Source: Diplonema japonicum (Eukaryota > Euglenozoa > Diplonemea > Diplonemida > Diplonemidae). From it: a stretch of DNA of 64,000 nt. The notes under the pieces are model-generated. The model saw nothing but the letters and a program-made list of their open reading frames with translations. It made no database searches and was not told the origin of the DNA. Where the stretch lies: positions 186,001 to 250,000 of the forward strand of contig OZ025648.1 in NCBI GenBank assembly GCA_964019335.1, in the 5' to 3' direction. The position numbers and the translations under genes were made by a program. Positions 30,753-41,262 of this stretch are shown piece after piece. Within the stretch, counting starts at the first letter, position 1. Each line of letters begins with the position of its first letter.

Positions 30753-33542
30753 TTGTTGTTGTTTTGGGCATTACCTGTAGGTTGGCCGTTATCCTCCACG
30801 CCAAGGTGTTTAGAAGCTGCTTGCTTGTTTTCGGTGTTAGATTTCTAACAGCTTCTCGTAATTGTTCATCCTATAAAGAGGTTGATATTTTTTTTAAAGA
30901 AACAGCTTACAGACACCTGGTTGTAAGGTTCGCTTTCGCCTGTCCTGTCCTTGTCCTTGATCAAGGCGGCGGGTTTTCCCAAGCTGGGCAGCGAGGTCGA
31001 GACGCTTCCCCCGTCGCCTTTTATGACGTACTCTGCGAGGGAGATGGGCTTGCCGACGGTCACGTTGAGGGTCCCGAATTGGTTTCTCAGAACGGAGGCG
31101 GCTGAGAGGAGGTTTGAGATTGTTTCAGGAGGCTTCTTCCCACCGGTAAGCTCCCTGACATAGATGCTTCCTTCAAGCACTTTATCATATGACAGCGACA
31201 CAGGGACGAACAGCACATCTGCCAAAGAGGTGTCGTTTGACGCAACAGCCTCTAACAGCGACTCGACCATGATCTTCAAGATACCCACCTTCGGGGCGAG
31301 TGTCTTGCCCATTCTGCTGCGAGCTCCTTCTATGAAAAACTCAATCACCCTCCCATCGGTGGCGAGGAGCCTCGAATACTCTCTGAACAGTGTCCCGTAC
31401 AGCTGGTCACCTTTGAAGCTCCTCCGCATGAAGAATGCACCCGATCCCCTGAGCAGCTTGCTCACCGCATTTAACTTTAAGAAGTCCTCCCCGGCGCAGA
31501 TATGCGGTACAGGAAGCCCCCACATGTACATGAGGTACGACACCACAAGGAAGTCCATGTACGAACGGTGGGAGGGGATCAGGACAATAGCACGTCGCCC
31601 TGTGGGGCGTATGCTGCCGATGCCTGTGAAGGCGCGTCGCACCATTTCGTAGGCTGGCTGGTTGACGTGGACGTGTTCATACAGGGTTTGCATCACTTTG
31701 CGAAGTCCGATTCTGTGTGTGTGTGTTTTTTTTCCCCCCCGTCTTGTTTCATTCAGTGCACATACCCTAAGAACCGAATAGTGTTCACATTCAGCTTGTC
31801 ACCGACACGGTCCAGAATGGCATGTGCTCGCTCGATGATTGCCTAGAAATAGTAATATTCCGCTGCCACACGACGCATACCTCTCTGTCGACACGTTCCT
31901 TCTTCGCCTGTTCCTCGATGGCCTTCGTAACACTTGGCAGCGACATGATGAACGCCCGTCTTGCCGCAGTCAGCCCCGGGCGGTATATGATTTCCTTCCC
32001 GTCAAACTGCCTGGTGCACGTTACCAGGAAATGCAGGTCGGGGAACATCCTTTGCAGGATGCTCACAGGCGCGGAGAAGGACATCCCTGGGTGGCAGGTC
32101 AAGTGGTCCATGTCGCAGTATTTCGCTGAAACGGGGACGTTGTTCGCCTGGACGCCTAACACACGGCAGAGGTGCAGGAAGGATTGCCTTGCGGTGTCCT
32201 TGCAGTACATTTCCCACTCAACCTCCCTGATGTCGGTGCCCCCTGGCAGGATGCACGTCGAAGACACGAATGACTTCTGACTAGCCGCCACACCCCGTAC
32301 GAACAGTGGCGTCATCTTCTTAGCCTTCTCCACTGTGTCCCTGTACCTTGATGCTGATGCAGCGTGTGGGTGGTTTGTTAAGTGGTTTTGCGTCTTTCTG
32401 TACCACGGTATCACGCTCCTAACAGCCATGGCGGCGGTCCCTCTAATGCCAACATGCAAAGACGGGGATTGCGACAAGACAGGCGACAGAGGGACCCTGA
32501 TAGGCGCCATGGAACCGCCCGATGCTGGAACACCATAGTCCAGACATACAGTGAGTGCCTTGTGGTTCCTCCCAAAGTACTCGGTGAAATACTGCCCCAC
32601 CATTTTGAGAGCTAGGGGGTGAACGGTGGAGGTCGAGGCGTGGTGGACAGCCACACGCTGGTCTCCTTTCAGAAGGAGTGGGGATGAGATGAGTCTTTCG
32701 GCGAAGACGTCAGCGGGCATGAGGTCGACTAGAGAGCTGGGGGAGAGCTTCACAGAACTCACAGTGCCGAGAGAGATGGAAAGGGAGAGGGCATCAAAGC
32801 CGCCATAGAGAACGGAGTCGGAAGGGTGGTCGATGGGGGGGCCAATGAAGCCGTGGCGGACGACGGCAACAGGGGAGGTGCCGCCTTGGGTGGCCATGTT
32901 GGAAATGGCAGACTCGACAATAGAAACTGCCTGCGTGAGAGGGCTTGGCATGCCCTCATCAGGTTCTTCAACAGCCCGTATACCTGTGGCAGGGTCTTCG
33001 GGGATGGCTGGTGAGTAGTCTAGAGGTGCATTGCGGAACCTCCTCCCGACAGCTGTGCCCTGGAGGGACCCTGGGAGGGCGAGGATCACGTGTTCACATT
33101 TTGAAGCAAAAGCAGCAATCCCCATCCCTGACTTGTGTATGGCGCTGGCATCGACGTCCACATCGCAGGGGTCCGCCAGACCGTCGCAGTGGAGGATCAC
33201 ATCAACCTCCTGCTGCAGCGCCGCCACAGCCTCCTTACCCAAACCAAGTGTCGCCCCATTTTCACCAGATCCGCACAGAACCTCAGACTTCGCTTCAAGC
33301 AGCTGCTTGAACCACGCCACATTGTCATCTTGGTAGAGACAACTGAAGGCACGCTCCTTCGCATACAGCTCCAGCATGCTCACCCCATACTCCCCTGAAC
33401 ACGCCCCCTCTGCCACCAACAAATACAACTTCTTAATCTCTGGGTACAGTCGCCGTATCACCTCCCTCACTACCACCACGCTCAGTGGCTTATCCGCCCC
33501 TGTTACTAATATTGTTTTGTTCCTGTACCATTGTTGCAACAT
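29719..33542 (-). CDS. Fatty acyl-CoA reductase / DHAP acyltransferase fusion (five exons)
   Basis: Exons 31881-33542, 31766-31842, 30917-31712, 30775-30870 and 29719-30720 encode 1210 residues in one frame. Introns are 38, 53, 46 and 54 nt. Residues 1-550 resemble alcohol-forming fatty acyl-CoA reductase: NKTILVTGADKPL, IKKLYLLVAEGA, SPVAVVRHGFIGPP, then DIREVEWEMYCKDTARQSFL as in the FAR C-terminal domain. From about 585 the protein is a GNPAT-type acyltransferase with all four motifs: PSHRSYMDF (HX4D), GAFFMRRSF, FFIEGARSR and VPVSLSYD, then a GNPAT-like C-terminal region. FAR makes the fatty alcohol and GNPAT the acyl-DHAP for ether lipids; the same order is fused in Tetrahymena FARAT. 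The reductase lacks the normal glycine motif and YxxxK, so it may be inactive. No peroxisomal SKL ends the protein (it ends MQEAKL). Confidence 0.85.
30721..30774 (-). other. 54-nt intron made largely of poly-A
   Basis: On the minus strand it reads GTAATGCCC, then ACAACAACAAC, then an uninterrupted A run of about 30 nt ending AAAG. It has no polypyrimidine tract. Removing it joins ITANLQ to TGLIVTPTALL in frame; retaining it adds a poly-Lys tract inside a conserved enzyme domain. Confidence 0.75.
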
Positions 33543-33601
33543 CTTGCCCCTTCCCCCCCTGTAGAAGATGACACTTAGCGGATGCTGTCACATGAATAAA
33601 A

Positions 33602-33701
33602 GTAAACAATGATTTGGGTTGGGCATGTACGAGAGGCTACAGGAGCGAAGCTCTTCAGCAAGCACAACAAGGAAGTGCCTTTGTCGAGCACAAATGGAGG
33701 G
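33602..33701. repeat. Diverged partial copy of the tubulin 3' flank
   Basis: This 100-nt stretch matches 33902-33990 (and 10936-11024) with several substitutions and a different 20-nt insert. It includes AGTAAACAATGATTTGG, GCGAAGCTCTTCAGCAAGCA and GCACAAATGGAGG. It lies directly beside the intact tubulin unit and looks like the remains of an older tandem copy. Confidence 0.75.
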
Positions 33702-33838
33702 TAAAATAAGAAGAAAAGAAAAAAAAAGGTTCTAAACAGGAAGCAGGTTGCAGTTTCTTTGCACCCTTCGACTTAATGGATGCTTTTTTTTTTTTTTTTT
33801 TTTCGCTTTTTTTTTTTTTTTCTTTTTTCTTTTTTTTT

Positions 33839-33876
33839 CAGTGAGCACCCCCATGCACACTGAAATTTTATCGAGT
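33839..33876 (-). repeat. Dispersed hairpin repeat, copy C (tubulin 3' flank)
   Basis: Identical to copy B because it lies within the duplicated tubulin unit. It is in the sense orientation relative to tubulin and would sit in the 3' UTR. Confidence 0.75.
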
Positions 33877-34151
33877 TTTTTTTTTTTTTTCTCTTGATAA
33901 CAGTAAACAGTGATTTGGTTGGGAAGACAACGGGCGAAGCTCTTCAGCAAGCACAACAAGGAAGTGCCTCTGGCAAGCACAAATGGAGGAAGAAAAGAAA
34001 AAAGAAAAAGAAAACCCGGTGGTGAGAGGGGGTGGGGGAAACACAACGTGCTACTATCTTATCACAGTGGGGAGAAGACGGGCTTACAAGTGGAATAATA
34101 ATAAGTGGGATAGGGTAAAAAGAGAAGAAGGGGGTCTGAGGACACACCGCC

Positions 34152-35639
<1,488 letters not shown>

Positions 35640-35713
35640 CTACGAACGTTAAAAAGAAGAATGAAAGAACCTTGTAAAACAGTTTACTTTCAGCACATGG
35701 TCACCTCTTTACA

Positions 35714-36649
35714 TCACAGGACAGTGGGGACCTTGAGTGTGGCCGCTCCAAACACGTCCTCAAATGGTTTGATGTTTCCCTCAGGGTTGTGCTCGCCTTT
35801 TGCGTTGTGGTCGTTGAAGATGGCGAACACCACCTTTTTGAACTGGTTTTTGTACTCTTCCGACTCAATCGCCTCCTTGAAGATCAGGGCCATCTGGTTG
35901 GGTGGGTTTTTGTAAGCGCCGCACCCAAAGGCGGACAGCACCACCGCATCGTGGCCGTGCAGCAATGATGTGTTCAAGATCGACTTCACCTTCTTCAGAA
36001 CGCCTGCTCGCAATTCTCGTGGATACTGGAAACTAGGTCCAGGACCGCACTGGGGATGCTTGTAGCAAGCACAGGCAACGAAACAACACTTTCTCGGCTT
36101 CTGCAGCAAGGGGTACCCCATAGACTCTGCCCCCTTCAGCACGAGGACGTCAGGTGAGTACACAGTCGAAAATTCGCCAAGTGGGTAATCCCAGTCCCTT
36201 TCTACTTTCATTGGACTCGTAAGCGGCGGGTCGTGTTTCTCAGGAGAGGGTATCAAGGAGGCCCAGTAAGAGGTCCTCCTGAAGAGGTTCTCTTCCTGTG
36301 CGCCGGATCCTTTTGTCCATCCACCGCCGGGCCTCACCTGGCTCGCCATGTTCAGCACCACAGGGTTGTGGCCAGTGTCCTGCAAGTGGAGGCCAGCAGC
36401 AAGGCAGTCGCCTGTCCAGACTTCTACTTCTGTCTTCACGTCTTCAGTCCTCTTTATAAACACATCCTTTGGTTTGTATGACGTCCTCTTGGCGGCCTCA
36501 AGGATCTCTTCTCTGTACTTTTCGTCCGTAGTTCTTCTGACTATGTCTACCCCTGCGAGTATTCTAAGCTGCCGTACTGTTGGTGTGGTTTCCTCCACCA
36601 TGGCTCGGCGTAGCTGGAGGGACCATTCTGCGGCATCCCAGTCGGACAT
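35714..36649 (-). CDS. Microbial-type PARG-like (TIGR02452/DUF2263) protein, copy 1
   Basis: A 311-residue macrodomain-fold protein. The bacterial-type PARG signature GGG-X7-QEE is present as GGGWTKGSGAQEEN. A DUF2263-type context surrounds it: the upstream strand GHNPVVLNMASQVRPGG, the conserved FRRTSYWASL, and the C-terminal VVLSAFGCGAYKNPPNQ. These enzymes hydrolyse poly(ADP-ribose) chains. The start MSDWDAAEW is preferred: the frame extends to 36742 only through a non-ATG codon, and a CACTACAG site lies at 36655-36656. The protein is a tandem paralogue of the next gene, highly similar over its last 250 residues. Deduced residues suggest both are active. Confidence 0.82.
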   Translation of the reverse strand: MSDWDAAEWSLQLRRAMVEETTPTVRQLRILAGVDIVRRTTDEKYREEILEAAKRTSYKPKDVFIKRTEDVKTEVEVWTGDCLAAGLHLQDTGHNPVVLNMASQVRPGGGWTKGSGAQEENLFRRTSYWASLIPSPEKHDPPLTSPMKVERDWDYPLGEFSTVYSPDVLVLKGAESMGYPLLQKPRKCCFVACACYKHPQCGPGPSFQYPRELRAGVLKKVKSILNTSLLHGHDAVVLSAFGCGAYKNPPNQMALIFKEAIESEEYKNQFKKVVFAIFNDHNAKGEHNPEGNIKPFEDVFGAATLKVPTVL

Positions 36650-36654
36650 CGCTA

Positions 36655-36681
36655 CTGTAGTGGGATGGCGCAGGGTATATA
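36655..36681 (-). promoter_or_regulatory. TATATACC motif and CACTACAG before PARG-like copy 1
   Basis: TATATACC at 36674-36681 is followed by CCCACTACAG ending at 36655, then 5 nt to the ATG. The whole spacer between the two PARG-like genes is about 120 nt. Confidence 0.35.
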
Positions 36682-36771
36682 CTAATAATAGAGCTAACAC
36701 TCCTAAGAAGGTAAAAGAACCTGTGGTGGGATAGGGCCACAAGCTATACTTGAGAACACTTCTTTTTCAAA

Positions 36772-37800
36772 TCACAGGACAGTGGGGACCTCGAGTGTGG
36801 CCGCTCCAAACACGTCCTCAAATGGTTTGATGTTTCCCTCAGGGTTGCGCTCGCCTTTCGCGTTGTGGTCGTTGAAGATGGCGAACACCACCTTTTTGAA
36901 CTGGTTTTTGTACTCTTCCGACTCAATCGCCTCCTTGAAGATCAGGGCCATCTGGTTGGGTGGGTTGTTGAACGCGCCGCACCCAAAGGCGGACAGCACC
37001 ACCGCATCGTGGCCGTGCAGCAATGATGTGTTCAAGATCGACTTCACCTTCTTCACAATGCCCTCCCTTACCTTCTCGGGGTACTCGAAACTAGGTCCAG
37101 GACCGCACTTCGGGTTGGCGTAGCAAGCAGAGGCAACGAAACAACACTTCCTCGGCTTCTGCAGCAAGGGGTACCCCATAGACTCTGCCCCCTTCAGCAC
37201 GAGGACGTCAGGTGAGTACACAGTCGAAAAGTCACCAAGTGGGTAATCCCAGTTCCTCTTGACCTGCATCGGGGTTGTCAATGGGGGGCTGTATGCATCA
37301 GGAGAGGGTATCAAGGAGGCCCAGTAAGAGGTTCTCCTGAAGAGGTTCTCTTCCTGTGCCCCATCGCCCCCGTCCCAACCACCGCCGGGGCCAAATTGAT
37401 TCGCCATGTTTAGCACCACAGGGTTGTGGCCAGTGTCTTGCAAGTGGAGGCCAGCAGCAAGGCAGTCGCCTGTCCAGACTTCTACCTTTGTTTCCAGGCC
37501 TATTTTCTTCTTCACAGGCACATCCTTTGGTTTGTATGACGTCCTCTCAGACGCTTCAAGGATCTCTTTTCTGTACTTTTCGTCCATGGTCATCTGCACA
37601 GTGTGTGCACCGACATGTACCCTCAGCCTGTGCGTGGAACGGAAATCTTGTTCATCTCTTGCGAGCTGCAGCCGCTTGCACCATTTTTCTGCGTCCCACT
37701 CCGTCTTCGCCTCCTCGTTGTAGACGGCTTTTCTCACACTCTGCCACTCCTTTCCAAGTTGAGGCACGGCCTCCCTCTTGCGTTTGGTTCCGCTGCTCAT
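36772..37800 (-). CDS. Microbial-type PARG-like (TIGR02452/DUF2263) protein, copy 2
   Basis: A 342-residue tandem paralogue of the preceding gene. The signature GGGWDGGDGAQEEN and the C-terminal GCGAFNNPPNQ motif are intact. The N-terminal 60 residues diverge from copy 1 and begin with a basic MSSGTKRKREAV, a possible nuclear signal. An ATG at 37833 would add 11 residues, but a TGCAG acceptor-like site at 37823-37824 lies between the two ATGs and favours 37800. A TATATTTA motif is at 37851-37860. The 3' halves of the two genes are nearly identical at DNA level while their 5' ends are not, as expected from gene conversion or a recent duplication with selective divergence. Confidence 0.8.
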   Translation of the reverse strand: MSSGTKRKREAVPQLGKEWQSVRKAVYNEEAKTEWDAEKWCKRLQLARDEQDFRSTHRLRVHVGAHTVQMTMDEKYRKEILEASERTSYKPKDVPVKKKIGLETKVEVWTGDCLAAGLHLQDTGHNPVVLNMANQFGPGGGWDGGDGAQEENLFRRTSYWASLIPSPDAYSPPLTTPMQVKRNWDYPLGDFSTVYSPDVLVLKGAESMGYPLLQKPRKCCFVASACYANPKCGPGPSFEYPEKVREGIVKKVKSILNTSLLHGHDAVVLSAFGCGAFNNPPNQMALIFKEAIESEEYKNQFKKVVFAIFNDHNAKGERNPEGNIKPFEDVFGAATLEVPTVL

Positions 37801-37951
37801 AGTTCTTTGTGTATCGATCGTCCTGCACGGCATTAGCTTGACATTACAAATAAATATACTGTGTTTTGGAATATTTGAACTAAAAGCGGCACGGCCTTAT
37901 ATTATCGGCAGGCCATACATCATACAATAGGCCATAGGCCGATGCTTGGGA

Positions 37952-40900
37952 TTACTGTACTTTTTGCCCGAGGAGATGGCTTGTTTCTTCAAGTTTTGAA
38001 CCTGTCAGCGCCAGCTCTTCTTGTTGCATCTCTACTTGTTTGCTCAGTCTGCTTGTGGTGTCGTTCTGGTCACGTATCTGTAAAGATAGTTCTTCAACAG
38101 TGTGCTGAAGTTCTTCTTTGGTCGCTATCGTCTCCTTCAAGGTGTCTATGGTGGCGTCTAGCTTCGAGGCACTGGCCTTGGCGCTGGCCATGTCGACCTG
38201 TTGTTCTGAGCGGCACATGACAAGAACCTGCTTCAGAGACCTGAGTTCTTCTTCAAGGCTGAAGACGTTCTTCTTCTCGGTGAAGGCGTAGAGCTGGATG
38301 GCATTCATTCTCCTTTTCAGAACTTCCACGATCTGTCCCAACGTGCTCTTCTTCTGCGGCAGCTTCTCGGCCTGGCGTTGTGCGGCGTCAAGATTTCTCT
38401 TCTTCTCCTCCAACTGATTGATCGTCAGCTCAACTGTGTCATGATAACCTTGACAAGTCCGGCATACCATCCTCGAAGTTCAACGCTTCTGGCAGAATGA
38501 ACAGGTCAGTGTTCAGCATCACCAAGCACTCTTGCAGTCGCCTTTCCTCCTCTTCTGTTGCCTCACCCTGCTTGATCTTGCTCATCGTGTAGTTTCGGAA
38601 ATCCCTGATAAATTTGTTTTTTTTTGTTCAGATTATTTTTATTCATTTGTATTACCTCTGCAGGTTCTGTAGCTTCTCCTCCGTTAGTCTCAGCTTCGTC
38701 ATCTCAGCTTGTTTCCTCGACAGCTCTCGCCGTGCTTCGTGCTCCGCACGGTTGCTCACCTCTGCAGCTTCTTTGAGTCTTTCCATTGCGTGCTCCATCT
38801 CAACACGCTGGTTAACACCCTTCATCTTCTCCTGTTCCAGCTCGTTTTTAATGTGCACGCACTTCCACTCAGCTTCCTTTGCACCCTTCAGGATGATATC
38901 TTCGTTCTTCCTCAGCCCTGCTATTGTATTTCTACAAATGCTCAGCTCGATAGATAGTTTTCTAATCGTATCCAAGTCGGCCTCCTTGTTCTCTACCGAG
39001 CTGTCGGGGGTGTGATAGGGGGTTTGAACCACGGGTATACCTCAGGGCTTTCGTATTGCTGAGCCCAGCAGCTTCTCTTGCTTTTTGCATCTCTTCCTCC
39101 AGTGCTTCATTTTCTCGGTTCATCTGTTCGCACTCCTCTGATCGCTTCTTTAGCAGCTGCCGGAAGTTGCTGTTCTCCCGTTGTGAAGAATCGAGCATGC
39201 TCCTGACGGTTTCTAGTTGTGTTTCAATTTCACTGCAATGCGCCATCAGCCGTTTTCCTTCAAGCTCGTATGAGCGATTCTGTGTGTGTAAATTGGTTTG
39301 CCTATCAAGTACGGGAAATACCTTTTTCAGAAGCTCTTTGACATAGTAGTCCTCTGCAGGGGGGTCTTTGTTGGTGTGCACAATTGAGCGCTTTGTCTTT
39401 TGCTGGGAGTGCATTACAGAACACAGACGTTCCTTCAGCTTCTCGTATTCCGTCTCTTTGTTCTTCACCATGTCTCGCAGTCGGTGGCTTTCGATGTCGT
39501 TACTCTGGGCCAGCGCTATGAGTTTGTCCCTCTCCGCCTCCAAAGCATGCTTCAGTGAAATCCTCACCCGGTCTGCACCTTCCATCGCCTTTCGGTGCTT
39601 TTCGTCACTTTCCTCCAAAGCCCGCGCCATTGATTTCAGTGTCTTGTTCTGAGACATGAGCGCTAAATGCATCTGGGCAGCGATCAGTGTGTCCGTGTTT
39701 TCCTTTTCTTCCACGGGGGGCTTCTTCCCCTTTCCTGCCTTCTCCTTTTCCTCCTCTTTGGGGGCGTCTTGCTCTCCTAGTGTCTCAGCGATTATGGCCT
39801 GTATCTTGGCTGCAAGTGCCTCCGCTGCAGGTGGTTGGATCTGCACCCTGCCAGCGATGCGTACGTTGAATCTTTCAAGTTGAGCATCGCTGATATCTGC
39901 GTATGCTACCGCACTGTGCTTGCTGGCCTCTTGGATCTGCTTCAGCAAATGTTTGTATTTTGCAATGCTCTTAGGGGACTCTTTAGTTTCTACTGGTGCA
40001 GGCGGGGGCGTCTCTACCGCTCTCTCAGGCTCCTTCACAGCATCTGTCTGGGTAGCAGTGGTGGCTCGGATTGCTTCGGCTGCTGCAAGCTGCGTTGCAA
40101 AGGTCGATTGAAGCTTTTCCTGCTCTTTGATCAGCAGCTGGAGCTGCGACACTGCCGGCTGGTTCAGAGCGTCGTCGAGGACGGAGGAGCCGATGGTGAA
40201 GTTGAGGTTTTGCTGCGCAGCAGGGGTAGCAGGGGACTTCTCAGCGGCGCCCTCGGGGATGTAGTCACAGTCCTTCTCGCTTCGCTGGGAAATGAGCTCC
40301 TTCCACGCAAGCTGCCTCTCGATGACCGAGTAAAACAGATCTGTCATGAATAGTAAAGGTTCAATTCTAGATGGCGGGGAGTTGCTACCGTCATCTTGTG
40401 ACTCACGCAATGCCCGTGCGCCATGTCCCTGCATGACAGGTGCCGTCACCGCTGAACAGGAAGATGCGGAGGTCGGTCGGCTGTCATTCTTTCTGGTATG
40501 AATATCGATGGATCTTGCCTTTTCGATGATGCCTAAGGCGAGGTTTTTGATGCCTTTGAGGAGGAGCTCGAACAGAGTAACGTGAACTTTAAAGAGCCTT
40601 GCTGTGTCGGTGTCGTACTGCAGGTGGAAGAGGGTCTGCTCGAGGTCTGCCATGTCTGATGATACTCCTGTGTGTCCCTTCAGATTGACCTCATCGATCC
40701 TTCGTTGCAGGGACAGGATTTCTGTTTTCAGTTTTGTGATGTAGCCCCTCTCCATGCTGTTGTTCGCAGGCTGCCACTTCGACGCCGTGATGCTTGCAAA
40801 CTTCTGTGGGGCTTTTCCCAGCGGCCTCAACTTGTCATGGCACACAGCAGAAGCACTGTGCGGCCTCTGCGCAAACCTTGCCTTCGGCATGTCCCCTCTC

Positions 40901-40986
40901 GCAGTCGACGGCGGCGTCACGCCCTTCTCCTTCCTCCCCTTCCCAGGCGTGACCACTTTGTCTCGCCACACATCTACCGCCGACAT
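37952..40986 (-). CDS. Coiled-coil protein of 969 residues (four exons)
   Basis: Exons 39041-40986, 38656-39000, 38468-38604 and 37952-38433; introns are 40, 51 and 34 nt, with donors GTATAC, GTAATA and GTATGC. Joining them removes four in-frame stops and gives a continuous helical protein. Residues 1-90 are basic and Ser/Pro-rich (MSAVDVWRDKVVTPGKG). About 90-300 is helical with FKVHVTLFELLLKGIKNLAL. From about 400 to the end it is mostly coiled coil. A short non-coil motif encoded by exon 3 reads LQECLVMLNTDLFILPEALN. No enzymatic domain is visible. Composition suits a basal-body or axonemal structural protein; that is inference. A TTTATATACAA motif is at 41025-41035 and CTCAG at 40989-40990, two bases before the ATG. 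Confidence 0.75.
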
Positions 40987-41262
40987 CCCTGAGGTAAAGG
41001 TGGTGGTGATGGATTGAGGAGGGGTTGTATATAAAGGAAATTGGAAAGAAGCATAAAAAAGAATACTGAGAAGGCACAACAACTAATCTCCTTTTCAAAA
41101 AAAAAAGGGTGTTGGGGGAAGGGGGGCACGTAACTTCCTTCTTTCGCACAATCTCTTAATAAGAAAAAAATGGGGGGGGGTAATACAACATTGGCAAAAA
41201 AACCAAAAAGGTTTGAACAATAGACTATACAAAAAAAAAAAAAAAAAAAAATAGAGCTAACG

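Noticed and set aside
35714-36742. Signal-anchor N-terminus for PARG-like copy 1 (frame to 36742)
   Set aside because: The extension starts at TTG, not ATG, and overlaps the short spacer containing the acceptor-like CACTACAG.
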